This document shows positions 25,625-35,090 of a stretch of DNA of 64,000 nt, piece by piece. Within the stretch, counting starts at the first letter, position 1. Each line of letters opens with the position of its first letter. This DNA comes from CAWCWK01 sp963842125 (GTDB lineage: Bacteria > Pseudomonadota > Alphaproteobacteria > Rhizobiales > CAWCWK01): positions 868,001 to 932,000 of the forward strand of contig CAWJFE010000005.1 of NCBI GenBank assembly GCA_963842125.1, read 5' to 3'. The position numbers were made by a program, and so were the translations under genes. The notes beneath the pieces were generated by a model, which was not told the DNA's origin, made no database searches, and saw only the letters and a program-made list of their open reading frames with translations.

Positions 25625-28270
25625 TCATTCCCGTGCCCGTTCCGTACTCGTCATGACAACTTCGAAGGCCTGGCCGTCGGCACTTGGTGGTACCGTCACG
25701 ACCTTGGACGCACCGAAGGCCGCCTCGTTCCAAGCGCCGATGATGACGGGCTTGCCGACAGGAACGCTGATATGGGTACCGGCGGCGATCACATCGCCGC
25801 AACCCTGAAGGCGATCGTCGGCGTCGCGTTCGCGGTCCTCGCACAGCACGGAGTTATAGGGTGTACGGATTGGCGCCCCGTCCGCTCCCAGCACCGTGAC
25901 AGTCACTTGGGCAAAACCGCTCGTTTCCTCGTTGTCGACGTTGGTGGGTTCCTCGACCGGCTGCCGCTCGGGATCCGTGACTACAAACGGTAGGGGCTCC
26001 GGCGCGCAGCAGTCTACCTCTGCCGGCTTCCCGAAGATGGGGGGGGCGGGAGGTGCCTCCTCTTCGATCGCGCCCTCGCCGAGGATGAGGTCGATCACGG
26101 GATCGGTTCCCATCGATACGCTGAACGGCGTTTGTAGATTGACCCGTGTGCCGTCCACCTCGAACGACGAGAGCGCCACGTAATCGCCTTCCCGCATCGC
26201 GCCTTTGGTCGCGATCGTGGGGAAGGAGGCGCGGTCGGGCGCACCGTCGCCTCCATACTCCGCCGGGATCGGCTCGCGCACCGTCTCGCGGTCGTCGAGG
26301 ATGGGCAGCGTGGACGCGTCCGGCGCGACGAGATCCTCGGCCCGATACACCCAGGTGCCGAGATAGTTGCCCGAGCCCGTGCTGCGTTTGTAGGTACTGT
26401 CGTTGAGAAGCGTTCCGTCGACGGAGCCTTCGTAGACGCGCAAAAATACGCGCTCCGGTAGGGTGGGTTCAGAGACAACCGGCTCGGGTTCCCCCTCGCC
26501 GAAGTGTGGTGGTTCAGGGCTGGGTCCGGGCACGGACGATCCCTCGCCGTTCTCGACCGTAGGGTCGCTATCCGCCGGCGTAGTTTGGCCTACATCCGCC
26601 GTCTGGCCGGCGAGCATGGTGATCGTGAAGGTCTCCGCCGTCGCATCCGCTGGAATATCGACGATCTGCTCGGCGCGCTTGTCCGCGTACCTGCTTTCGA
26701 ACACCACGACCTGGGGTCCCGGCCGGAAGAAGGTCGCGCCGCGCGCGCCCGTGATGGAAGACTCGCCCCAGGCGCCGCAGTCCGTCAGATTTCCGTCTGT
26801 GTCGCGCGGCTGCACGGGGCAAGAGCTCGTATAGGTCTGGTAGCCGTCGTTCAGGTCGGTACCTCGTTGGTCGATCACCTCGACCTTCGCCGTGACGATG
26901 GGTGCGATCGTGATCTTGGGGCGGTGGTCGTCGCCCGGCTCGAGCGTGAGGCGTTCGCGGTGAACGGCGCCGCCCATCTGAAGCACCATCTCGTACTCGC
27001 CGGACGGGATCGGCCCGAACTTGCCCGAGACGGCGGACTCGTCCGCACGAACGCCGTTCACGACGGGATAGTATTTGCGCGTCGTGTAGCCGTAGGAAAA
27101 ACGCTGGCCGGTGGCCGGATCGCGAAAGGAGCCCGATCCCGTGATGAGTTCCTGCCCGTCTGCGGTCAGCATTTCCGGCTCGATATAGGCGATGCCGGCG
27201 ACGACATCGACCACCGCGTCCATGCCGGGCCGCACCGCGATGGTCGATGCGGCGTAGGTCGGCTCGCTGATGCCGGAGAAGCGCGACACCAGAACGTAGT
27301 CGCCTTCGGTCGGCGCATCGAGACGAACCTCCGGGATCAGGCTCTGTCCGTCCGGGCGAGCGTAGAACTGTGTCAGGCCCATGCCCAACTCGGTGGCGGC
27401 GGGGAAGCCGTCGGTGGGCGACCACCCTTCCAGATCTTCGGCGCGGTAGAGCCGTGCATAATCATACCCGTTGCGCCCGGCCTCCAGAAGCCGCGTCTTT
27501 TCCGGATCGGCCCAGAGGAAGATCGCAAGCTCAGGCGGGATCGTCTCGACCGGCTCCGGCTCAGGTTCCGGTTCGACGCGCACCAACGCATCGGTCAACG
27601 CGGTCTGAAGGGCTTGGCCATCGCCGGCATCGAAATACTTGCCGCCCGTGCCATCGGCGAGGCACTGAACCTGTGCCCGCTCCGAAGGATCCAGCCCGAA
27701 ACCGACGACATGGGCCGTGAAGTCGATGCCGAACCGTTCCAGTTCGGCGGCCAGCGCGCACGGATCGCCGTTGCACGATTCGATACCGTCCGTGACCAGC
27801 ACCACGGTCGCGGGCCGCTCGGTATAGCGCATGCCCTCTGCCGCCACCCTGACGGCATCGGTCAGCGGGGTCATGCCCTTGGGCGTGATGGAACGCGCAG
27901 CCTCCAGCATGGCCGGCACGCTCGATTGCGCCGGGCCAACGGGCACCATCGTCTGGATGTCCTGGCAGTTCTGCTCTCGGCGCGAGAACTGGTGTCCGTA
28001 GGCGACGAGACCCAGGCGCATCGTATCGTCGATGCCGCCCAGAACCTCCGCCAGCGTATCGCGCGCGACCTCGATCTTCGTCGGCCCCACCTCCCCACCA
28101 TCGACCCGCCCCCACATCGAGCCCGAGCCGTCGAAGACGATGACGGTGTCGGACGCGGCGGACTGAGCGTGGACGTGTGGGGTATGAACGAGAAACGCCA
28201 GGGTGAGCGTCAGAACGGCTCGTTCAGCCGTCCTGCGGGCTGCTCGCCCATGATCAGGGACGGAAGTCAT
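25625..28270 (-). CDS. secreted von Willebrand factor A domain protein with duplicated C-terminal modules
   Basis: 881 residues. A signal peptide (about residues 1-36) precedes a vWA domain with a complete MIDAS: DGSGS at 47-51, Thr134 and Asp161. A Pro-Glu linker (VEPEPEPEP) follows. The rest consists of two module types, each present twice. One contains YRAEDL and EGDYV (about 250-350 and 605-715). The other is cysteine-bearing (SSCPVQPRDTDGNLTDCG near 480 and LCEDRERDADDRLQGCG near 805). It probably binds a protein or glycan in the periplasm or outside the cell through the metal site. A GGAG lies about 8 bases before the ATG. It follows the 980-residue gene by 53 bases and is last in the secreted-protein cluster. 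Confidence 0.85.
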   Translation of the reverse strand: MTSVPDHGRAARRTAERAVLTLTLAFLVHTPHVHAQSAASDTVIVFDGSGSMWGRVDGGEVGPTKIEVARDTLAEVLGGIDDTMRLGLVAYGHQFSRREQNCQDIQTMVPVGPAQSSVPAMLEAARSITPKGMTPLTDAVRVAAEGMRYTERPATVVLVTDGIESCNGDPCALAAELERFGIDFTAHVVGFGLDPSERAQVQCLADGTGGKYFDAGDGQALQTALTDALVRVEPEPEPEPVETIPPELAIFLWADPEKTRLLEAGRNGYDYARLYRAEDLEGWSPTDGFPAATELGMGLTQFYARPDGQSLIPEVRLDAPTEGDYVLVSRFSGISEPTYAASTIAVRPGMDAVVDVVAGIAYIEPEMLTADGQELITGSGSFRDPATGQRFSYGYTTRKYYPVVNGVRADESAVSGKFGPIPSGEYEMVLQMGGAVHRERLTLEPGDDHRPKITIAPIVTAKVEVIDQRGTDLNDGYQTYTSSCPVQPRDTDGNLTDCGAWGESSITGARGATFFRPGPQVVVFESRYADKRAEQIVDIPADATAETFTITMLAGQTADVGQTTPADSDPTVENGEGSSVPGPSPEPPHFGEGEPEPVVSEPTLPERVFLRVYEGSVDGTLLNDSTYKRSTGSGNYLGTWVYRAEDLVAPDASTLPILDDRETVREPIPAEYGGDGAPDRASFPTIATKGAMREGDYVALSSFEVDGTRVNLQTPFSVSMGTDPVIDLILGEGAIEEEAPPAPPIFGKPAEVDCCAPEPLPFVVTDPERQPVEEPTNVDNEETSGFAQVTVTVLGADGAPIRTPYNSVLCEDRERDADDRLQGCGDVIAAGTHISVPVGKPVIIGAWNEAAFGASKVVTVPPSADGQAFEVVMTSTERARE

Positions 28271-28323
28271 TGCGTATCTCCTCGTTATCGCCTTCCACCG
28301 CGAACTCCCCCGTCACGGGCGTC

Positions 28324-31266
28324 TCATCGGCCGATCCGGCGGAAGGCCGGCGAGACGGCATCCACCCCGCCCAGCGCCGTGCCGACCCTGGGATAGGGTT
28401 GGACATGATAGGCGGGGCCATAAGGTTCGAATGGCGAGGGGTCGTAGCGGGACGTGATGGCTTCTGGCTCTCTCTCATCGGTCGATTGAATCCACTCGAC
28501 CCTTCCGCTTGGCTGCAGGTCACTGCATCTGGGCGTGTAGGCGATGGCGATCTCGTACCGGCCCGATCGGTTGCTCAGCGTCAGGTCGCTGGTCTGCTCG
28601 TCGACGCCCAGCTTGCCGGGCGGGCCTCGCCAATAGGTCCCGCCGCACGGTGTCCGCCGTCGACGCAACGAGCCGCTCGTTAGCGAAAGCGATCCGATCC
28701 CACGGATGCGAACGGACGCGTCGCGTGCGGTCTCTATCGAAATCCGGACCGCCTCGTTTCGGCGGTACGAACCGTCCAGGATGTAGTGGCCGGGTTCGAG
28801 GGCGAAGGTCGCGCGTGGTCCATCGGCTCCCCCCGCTCGAGGCTCGAGGCCGTTAAGTTGACCATCCGCGCCGACCGAAGCGGGCGCGTTGCCCGATGCG
28901 TTCGCCACGCCCGTCACCTCTTCCCACCGATCGTCGGGCTGGTCGACCGTCATGGTGGCCAGCGCGTCCGGCTCGTGGACCATCTCGATGCCCATCTGCC
29001 AGCTACCGCCATTGAGATACGGCGCCGCGGCGAACGCACAGTCTTGGGCGAACTCCCCGCCCGTGGGACAATTGTGGGAAGGATCGTACGGTAAGCAGAT
29101 GAAGAGGTCGGCCGAACCGGGATCCTCGCATCTCAGCTGCCCGCACTGGACGTCCACCGATACCGGTTCGGGCGGCTCGTCCTGTCCAAGAAGCTTCGCG
29201 CGTACCTCGACCATGCCCGAATGCCCCTCCGGCAAGCTGAACGTCGCTTGCGTCGCGTCCGCCGTGCTCAGACTGGCCGGATGCGATGCCGACCAGTCCC
29301 CCACCCCCGTCTCGCCCGGGCAAGAGGCGTCCTGGACCAGTTGCGCGCTCACCTTCGCCGGCTCGCCCGGAGTGCATTGTGCACTTGCGGTCAGCGCAGG
29401 CTGGCAGAGGTCCGCCATGATCAGTGCTACATCGAAGCGCTCCGGCGCATCGGGCAAGCTGCGCTGGCCACCTTTGGACGTAGAGATTGCCTTCACGAAG
29501 ACGGGAAAATCCTCGCGCGATTCCGAGGTGCGGATGCGCACGAGGTTCGGATCGTTCGTCGATTCGATCTCGTGCCCGCTGCCGTCCAGCGTCCACCGCA
29601 CGCCGGTGTCGAGCGCATCGCGCACGTCCGCCCGCATGGTCACGACGTCGCCCGGGCGGACGCGCGTGTCGCCGGGGTCGATCGAGACGACGATCGGCTT
29701 CACTTCGATCTGTCGGCTCCATTCGGGAAGCGCCTGGTAGCCGAACCGCTCGCGATCGCGCCGCAACCTGACGCCCAGGGACTCCTGCCCGACCTCCATG
29801 GGGAAGTAGGCGAGCTCGTTCTGCCATTCGAGCGCCTTGAAGGCCGGGCCGTCGGCGCTGAATACCGTCACGATCTCGTGCTCGAACCATTGGGGCAGGT
29901 CCTCGAACGCCGTGACTGCGCATCGTTGCGGGGGCACGACGAGGCTGTTGCCGGTCCCGGCCTTGACGATGTTCGCCATCAGCGTGTCCTGAGCGAGGTT
30001 GATCGCCTCGCCGCGGACATGGTTCGAGTTCGTCAACAGATCGCGGGTCGTCTGGCGCACGAGGCGTATGTCACTCATGGCGGCGGCCTGGAGGGCGACA
30101 TCGGCGATCACGCCAGATGCGTCGAACCCTTTGGAGATCGTCTTGACCGTCACGTTGGTGACCCGGCCGCGCTGGGGGTTATCCTCCTCGAAGCGCGTCT
30201 TGGACAGCGAGAAGAGCAATCGGGGCTCGAAGGCCGAAGGATAGGTTCCCTGGACGAAGGCGAGCCCGGCATTGGCGGCGGTGAGTGCGACGCCGCCCAC
30301 GTTCGTCGCCGCCTTGGCAGCGGGATGCGGAACGAAGCCCAGGCCGGTCAGCGTGGGAGCGGCGACCGCGTTCGTGGTGCGGATCGCGCGCTCCGCGTCG
30401 CTCTGCTCGCCCATCATGCGCGCCAGCGTCGTCATGTCCGAGGGGCAGGCGATACCCAGCGGGGCGCCGATCTGGATCCGGCGAAGGAAGCCGCGCGGCA
30501 CCCCCGGCGCGATCTCGCCATTGCGCTCGGCCGCGCTCGTGGCGAACCTGTTCGCGACCCACGCTTGGCGCGCCACCCCCCTCGCCACGTCCGCTCGTGC
30601 CAGCAGCGCGTTGCGCATGGCGATCTCGTCTTCGTCCAGGCCTTCGTCATCGAGCGCCTCATCCAGCGTCGCGTGCGTTGCCTCAGACAGCGTGTCCGCC
30701 AGGCCGGTCGGTTGCTCGGTCATCCGATCAAGGTGGCCGAGCGCTCCGAACAGGTCGTCCAGGCTTGCGCGGACGACCCTCACCGCATCCGGGGCGGGGG
30801 GAAGTGGAAGAATGCGGAACGGGACGGGCTCGCACGCGTGCGTCCCTCCGTCCGACCCGCTCGCCAGCGCGGCGACGATGGACAATGTGACGTTGCCACC
30901 TGCCAGCGCCATGGATGGATGGGGAGGAACGACGAGTTCCGTCCGGTCGTCGCCCGCCGCGATCAGCGGAAGGACGAAGGGATCGTCGTCGCCGTCCGAG
31001 CGGACGATGACGGCGGCGAAGGCGGCATTTCCATCACCGTTGGGAAAGCCGAGACCATCGCGAAAGCCGAGCGACACGCGCTCGAGTGGTTCCGCACGGT
31101 CGACATCGAGCGTAATCGCCGCGCAAAGCGCCCCCGGGTCGATCGAGCCGCTCCGCGTTTGCGTCAGGCCGGGCGCGGTGGCGCCGACGTAGGCCAACGA
31201 GGCGATGGAGAACCCCGCCAAGCCGCGGGCCAGACGGGTAGCGTGGGTTCGATCGGTCCGCATCAT
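28324..31266 (-). CDS. large secreted protein of unknown function
   Basis: 980 residues. The N-terminus (LARGLAGFSIASLAYVGATA) is a signal peptide with cleavage near LTQ. I do not recognise the family. The first 150 mature residues are beta-rich. A predicted helical middle (about 190-420) contains few cysteines. An Ig-like stretch lies near 530-640 (VKPIVVSIDPGDTRVRPGDV, then GVRWTLDGSG). The C-terminal 400 residues hold several cysteine pairs and a jelly-roll-like part (FALEPGHYILDGSYRRNEAV). The start at 31266 overlaps the stop of the SH3-like gene (ATGATGA), so the products are made together. It is probably a periplasmic or surface scaffold. Confidence 0.7.
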   Translation of the reverse strand: MMRTDRTHATRLARGLAGFSIASLAYVGATAPGLTQTRSGSIDPGALCAAITLDVDRAEPLERVSLGFRDGLGFPNGDGNAAFAAVIVRSDGDDDPFVLPLIAAGDDRTELVVPPHPSMALAGGNVTLSIVAALASGSDGGTHACEPVPFRILPLPPAPDAVRVVRASLDDLFGALGHLDRMTEQPTGLADTLSEATHATLDEALDDEGLDEDEIAMRNALLARADVARGVARQAWVANRFATSAAERNGEIAPGVPRGFLRRIQIGAPLGIACPSDMTTLARMMGEQSDAERAIRTTNAVAAPTLTGLGFVPHPAAKAATNVGGVALTAANAGLAFVQGTYPSAFEPRLLFSLSKTRFEEDNPQRGRVTNVTVKTISKGFDASGVIADVALQAAAMSDIRLVRQTTRDLLTNSNHVRGEAINLAQDTLMANIVKAGTGNSLVVPPQRCAVTAFEDLPQWFEHEIVTVFSADGPAFKALEWQNELAYFPMEVGQESLGVRLRRDRERFGYQALPEWSRQIEVKPIVVSIDPGDTRVRPGDVVTMRADVRDALDTGVRWTLDGSGHEIESTNDPNLVRIRTSESREDFPVFVKAISTSKGGQRSLPDAPERFDVALIMADLCQPALTASAQCTPGEPAKVSAQLVQDASCPGETGVGDWSASHPASLSTADATQATFSLPEGHSGMVEVRAKLLGQDEPPEPVSVDVQCGQLRCEDPGSADLFICLPYDPSHNCPTGGEFAQDCAFAAAPYLNGGSWQMGIEMVHEPDALATMTVDQPDDRWEEVTGVANASGNAPASVGADGQLNGLEPRAGGADGPRATFALEPGHYILDGSYRRNEAVRISIETARDASVRIRGIGSLSLTSGSLRRRRTPCGGTYWRGPPGKLGVDEQTSDLTLSNRSGRYEIAIAYTPRCSDLQPSGRVEWIQSTDEREPEAITSRYDPSPFEPYGPAYHVQPYPRVGTALGGVDAVSPAFRRIGR

Positions 31267-32195
31267 CGCGCCATGACAGTCAGGTTGCCGCCCCACACGT
31301 GACCCATCTCGCCGCTAGCGGTCTTCACCTTGCACCAGCCGCGGGTCAGAGCGTCGTTGCGCTCCGACGGGCTCATCGCCTCCCAGCCGCTCGCATCGGG
31401 GACGTTGGTGCAGCCGAAGACGCCGATGCCGGTGGTGCCGGTCACCAGGTGGCCGATGGTCGGCGCGTCGTTGTCAGGCCGGGAGCGGACGGGGGCTGCC
31501 ATGCCAGCGGGTCCCACGACTTGGTAGGCATCGCTCCAATGGCCGACGGCAGGGCGGAAATACTCGTTGGGATCGACATCGTCGGGAATGTCGGGAAGCT
31601 CGGACCTTGCCTCGGCCTCATCCCGCTGTCTCTGCATGTCCTCGTCGATGCGACGCTGCTCGTCGGTCATGTCCTCGACCCCGCCCATGAAGGCGCCGAT
31701 GGGCATGAACTCGAGGAGTTCGTCGCGCCACTCGCGCACGCGGCAATCGTCACCGCGCTTGGGCGCCTTGCCCTGGAAGACGATATCGCGGAACCCGGTC
31801 GGTCCGGCGGGCATGACCAGCCAACCCTCGACCGGATAGCCCATCGGCTCGCAGCCGCGCTTGAACGTATAGGCGGTGCCCTGAATGAACTGCGCGGTGC
31901 CGTTGTAGATAATCTCGGCCTCTGCAAGAAGCGTTCCCTCCGCCACGCCCGCTCCCGCAAGACCTTTGCGGGGCGTGTCGTAGCGGATCTCGATCGAGCC
32001 GAGACACTGGATCACGGATACGATAGAGCCGTTGTGGTCGTATCCGGTATCGTCACAGTCGGGGCCGTGGCGTGAGGCGTAGGCCGAGTTTGCGCTAAAT
32101 AGTCCAGCAGCAAGACCGAGCGCTGCCAATAAAATTGCGGTCCTTCTTCCGAGATATATGAAGAATTGCTCAGTGCAGTATCCCAGTATATGCAT
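31263..32195 (-). CDS. secreted protein with C-terminal SH3-like domain
   Basis: 310 residues with an N-terminal signal (TAILLAALGLAAGLFSANSA then YAS). The N-terminal domain has DDTGYDHNGSIVSVIQ and IRYDTPRKGLAGAGV, a pattern I associate with uncharacterised periplasmic rhizobial proteins. A charged, probably coiled segment (DEQRRIDEDMQRQRDEAEAR) links it to a bacterial SH3-like end (VRSRPDNDAPTIGHLVTGTT, then GWCKVKTASGEMGHVWG). SH3-like domains of this type often bind peptidoglycan. It is coupled by ATGA to the 980-residue gene. Confidence 0.75.
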   Translation of the reverse strand: MHILGYCTEQFFIYLGRRTAILLAALGLAAGLFSANSAYASRHGPDCDDTGYDHNGSIVSVIQCLGSIEIRYDTPRKGLAGAGVAEGTLLAEAEIIYNGTAQFIQGTAYTFKRGCEPMGYPVEGWLVMPAGPTGFRDIVFQGKAPKRGDDCRVREWRDELLEFMPIGAFMGGVEDMTDEQRRIDEDMQRQRDEAEARSELPDIPDDVDPNEYFRPAVGHWSDAYQVVGPAGMAAPVRSRPDNDAPTIGHLVTGTTGIGVFGCTNVPDASGWEAMSPSERNDALTRGWCKVKTASGEMGHVWGGNLTVMAR

Positions 32196-32229
32196 ACATA
32201 CCCCTGAAAGACATCATCATACGGACAAT

Positions 32230-32847
32230 TTATTGCAGGCCTCTGTTGTTGAAGTAACCACTCCACATTCCAGAAGCACGACTAGCATTCGGAATGCTAT
32301 TCTTCAGCCAACAGCGGTGATTAGAACCGTCTCCGTAGTGGTTTCCGTGTACGAGCGTGTACGATGAACATTGCAGATCATCTTGGCATCTTTGCGCACA
32401 CGTGCTGACTGCATACTTATGAGGCCCAGGGGAGAGCTCGAAACTATCGTAGTCTGACCCCCTCAAATCGCCTCCCTCAATTTTGGTGTGCGTGTTGACG
32501 AATCCGAACGTCATTCGTCGATCGCTCACGAGCTTGGTGAGGCCTCCCCAACTATCTTTCAGCCAGCACATGGCGGTCGGCGCTTGGACGTGTGCTGGAA
32601 CGTAGGTAAAAGCGCGACATTGGCTCTCAGATCGACAAAGATCGGCACAGTCCTCAGCATCTTCATACTGCTTCATTTGTACTGATCTGTAGTCGCTTCC
32701 GTAAAAATTGCTCTCCGGAACGATTCGTATCACGCGTTCGAAGCTGTAGCTGCTTTGCGGAACATCGCTTGCAGTCGCCGGATTGGTGAATATCATGCCC
32801 AAGGCCAATGCCGAGGTAAGTATACCAAGCAAATTCTTTTCACGCAT
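32230..32847 (-). CDS. secreted protein with two PAN/Apple domains
   Basis: 205 residues with a signal peptide (NLLGILTSALALGMIFTNPA). Two PAN/Apple units follow: EDCADLCRSESQCRAFTYV ending in CWLKD (about 62-98), and STCAQRCQDDLQCSSYTLV ending in CWLKN (about 148-185). Each has the expected disulfide cysteines. PAN domains bind protein or carbohydrate. Base composition is visibly lower in GC than the neighbours and codon use is less biased, suggesting recent arrival. GGGAG precedes the ATG. Confidence 0.82.
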   Translation of the reverse strand: MREKNLLGILTSALALGMIFTNPATASDVPQSSYSFERVIRIVPESNFYGSDYRSVQMKQYEDAEDCADLCRSESQCRAFTYVPAHVQAPTAMCWLKDSWGGLTKLVSDRRMTFGFVNTHTKIEGGDLRGSDYDSFELSPGPHKYAVSTCAQRCQDDLQCSSYTLVHGNHYGDGSNHRCWLKNSIPNASRASGMWSGYFNNRGLQ

Positions 32848-32890
32848 GGAAATAACTCCCTGTAATGTACTAATGTGGTATAATCCGCTG

Positions 32891-33718
32891 CTAGTTCGAG
32901 AACGTCGGCGGTGGCGTCAGCCACTTGGGCGTATGGATCGGGCCGCGCGTGGTCCGCGTCAGTGGCCAGCTTCCAGAGGTCCCCTGTCCGTACCAGCCCC
33001 ACTGGGAGCGCTGCCGGTCCTGTTCGATGGGGTCCATGAGGCGCGAGGAGAATGGCCAGCGGACCCAGCCGACGCGATCGGTGTTCGTGAAAACGCCCTC
33101 GTAGGCGTTGCCGACCCATTGCGCGGCGATAACGCCCACGTCCGAGTAGCTACCGGCCATCATCAGATCCCGGTGGATGAGGTCGATTGTCCCGAAGGGC
33201 GAAGCGAAGCGGCCGTCCAACTCGGAGCGCGTGTTGCGCGTGATCATGGAGGGTTGGCCGGACCGGGTGAAGTTGTGCATCGCATCCGGCATGCCAGGGC
33301 TCGCGAGACTGCCGGACCATTCGCCCCGTCCGCTCCCATCCACGAAATGCCAGTCGCCGACGAAGCGGGTGGCCGTCATGCGGAAGTCGAACACACCTGC
33401 CCGGGGGCCGTTCGTGAATACGCCGTGTATGCGGGACGTGCGGTTCACCGCGTAATGCGCACCGACGATGATGCCTCGGTCCGCATAGTCGCCGATTACG
33501 TAGTCGCCGAACGAATGCAGTCGCAGCTGGCCGTGGTCCGTGCTCCAGATGCCGGAGCGGCTGACGCGGGCTGAAGCCTCGGCCGTCGCCCGCATGACCG
33601 AGGAGGCCGCCAGCCCGGCTGCAAAGCTGCCTATTCCCTTTAGAAAGCGGCGCCGGCAAGTGCTGTGGGCCGGCGCGTCTGGGCCTGCCACGACATCAGT
33701 CCCCATTCGGTTCGTCAT
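32891..33718 (-). CDS. Tat-exported protein with a two-fold internal beta repeat
   Basis: 275 residues from the ATG at 33718, which has GGGAG about 8 bases upstream. The signal is a clear twin-arginine type (CRRRFLKGIGSF, then a hydrophobic run). The mature part contains two copies of a strand-rich unit. The first includes SGIWSTDHGQLRL, IHGVFTNGPRAGVFDF and VGDWHF. The second includes DGRFASPFGTIDL, YEGVFTNTDRVGWVRW and WGWYG. I know no function for it. Tat export implies folding, perhaps with a cofactor, before transport. Confidence 0.72.
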   Translation of the reverse strand: MTNRMGTDVVAGPDAPAHSTCRRRFLKGIGSFAAGLAASSVMRATAEASARVSRSGIWSTDHGQLRLHSFGDYVIGDYADRGIIVGAHYAVNRTSRIHGVFTNGPRAGVFDFRMTATRFVGDWHFVDGSGRGEWSGSLASPGMPDAMHNFTRSGQPSMITRNTRSELDGRFASPFGTIDLIHRDLMMAGSYSDVGVIAAQWVGNAYEGVFTNTDRVGWVRWPFSSRLMDPIEQDRQRSQWGWYGQGTSGSWPLTRTTRGPIHTPKWLTPPPTFSN

Positions 33719-33840
33719 TGCAGTATCTCCCGACCATAAATAGATCAATACAACTGTTATTTTGCATTTATATTATAATTCCTGTACGTAATCTGAACGG
33801 TTTGTTCATGAAGGCAGTGAGTTTGCTGTTCGGTTATTTT

Positions 33841-34764
33841 CTATCGGGGTTGTCGAACCCGCATCATCGGTAGTGTGTAGGCCGCGTCGGTTCCCTGGCG
33901 CCCGAAGGTCACGCGTACCTCTTGCCGGCCAGGGTCGAGCCGTACGCTCAACGTTTCAATGATGGCGGTGTGGGTCGACCATTCGGGTACGAGGTCGGCG
34001 GGGTAGCGCATCGTCGACGGCAGGTAGACGATGACCGCCTCATCGCGCGCCGCCTCGGCGCAAAGTTGCTCCAGAATGGAGGTCGGAGGACAGTGAACGG
34101 TCGAGTCCGCGCGCACCTCCAGTTCCGAACCCTCGTCGGAGATCAGGAGGTTCATCGTGAAGTCGCCGAGCCCGTAGGCGAACGTGCCCGAGCTATCGGA
34201 GCTAACGTCCAACGGGTAGGCGCCGCCCGCTTTCACGACCCTCTCGATCCCGTCTCGCCCGAGCGATGTCGGCCGAAGTTTCAGCTCGCCGCGCACGCCG
34301 GTTCGATCGGCGAACCAAGAGCCTTCGACGCGATCGCCTATGAAGGCCAAGCCCTGGTCGCCATCGCCGTCGATGGGAAACCAGAACCCGCCTCGATCGA
34401 TGGCGATGGCCTCGGACGCCTGGAACACCCGCATCGGGTTGCCCCATCGCGGCAAAACGACGCCGATAGGGAGGGAAGAGGTCCGTCCGCTGGACGCGAT
34501 CTCGATAAGCGCGATCACGCCGCCACCGCCATCCACGACCTCGTAAGTCCCGGCTTGCAGGGCGAAATTCTGCATGGTGGGAACCTTCACGAAGATCGGC
34601 TCGAGCGTTCGAGATCGAACATCAATGAAGGGCGACGAAGCCGCCGGCTGTGCGAGCCCCGCCGAGGGCGCGCATAGCGCCGCAGCGATAACACTTGCCG
34701 CTAAGCTCGACGTGGCGCCCCGTTCGACAATGGACTTCGCTCGACCCGGTCGTGCGCAAGGCAT
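33841..34764 (-). CDS. secreted protein of unknown function
   Basis: 307 residues. A long signal peptide (ATSSLAASVIAAALCAPSAG, cleavage near LAQPAA) is followed by a beta-rich sequence with no family I recognise. Two cysteines (CPPTSILEQLC) may pair. It is the first gene of the minus-strand secreted cluster, separated from the next by an AT-rich 122-base gap. The 5' end faces a methyl-accepting chemotaxis gene across 326 bases. Confidence 0.7.
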   Translation of the reverse strand: MPCARPGRAKSIVERGATSSLAASVIAAALCAPSAGLAQPAASSPFIDVRSRTLEPIFVKVPTMQNFALQAGTYEVVDGGGGVIALIEIASSGRTSSLPIGVVLPRWGNPMRVFQASEAIAIDRGGFWFPIDGDGDQGLAFIGDRVEGSWFADRTGVRGELKLRPTSLGRDGIERVVKAGGAYPLDVSSDSSGTFAYGLGDFTMNLLISDEGSELEVRADSTVHCPPTSILEQLCAEAARDEAVIVYLPSTMRYPADLVPEWSTHTAIIETLSVRLDPGRQEVRVTFGRQGTDAAYTLPMMRVRQPR

Positions 34765-35090
34765 CGGTGACCTCCCCCGGCGGTTCTGCAGAGTTCACGT
34801 TGCAGGAAGGGTGAGCGCGCTTCTGCCCCCAGATGGGGACAATCGGCCGATGGTCGGTGGCTTTCCGGACCCGCCGGTCCACATCGACGCGTGCCAAGTC
34901 CAGGTGCTGTATCGAAGCGGAACGCCCCATGCCGGTGACACCCTGTCTTGTCCGACTGCGAACACGATATCGCCCTCCGGGGGCCCCACGGATTCTTCGC
35001 CTATCGTAACGCCCCGTTAAGCCTATCGCCGCAGCTTACGCGCGGGGTTACGGTTGCGTAGGACGATCGGCAGACCTCAGGGGCAAGTCT
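34765..35090. other. divergent intergenic region upstream of the chemotaxis receptor
   Basis: 326 bases without a credible gene between the secreted orphan and the chemotaxis receptor. The GGGG at 35080-35083 is the receptor ribosome binding site. No convincing promoter or operator was found by eye. Confidence 0.5.

Noticed and set aside
26504..31302. 630- and 693-codon plus-strand frames opposite the secreted cluster
   Set aside because: Arg/His/Asp-rich shadow composition with no signal peptide; the minus-strand frames have export signals, MIDAS motif and coupled starts.
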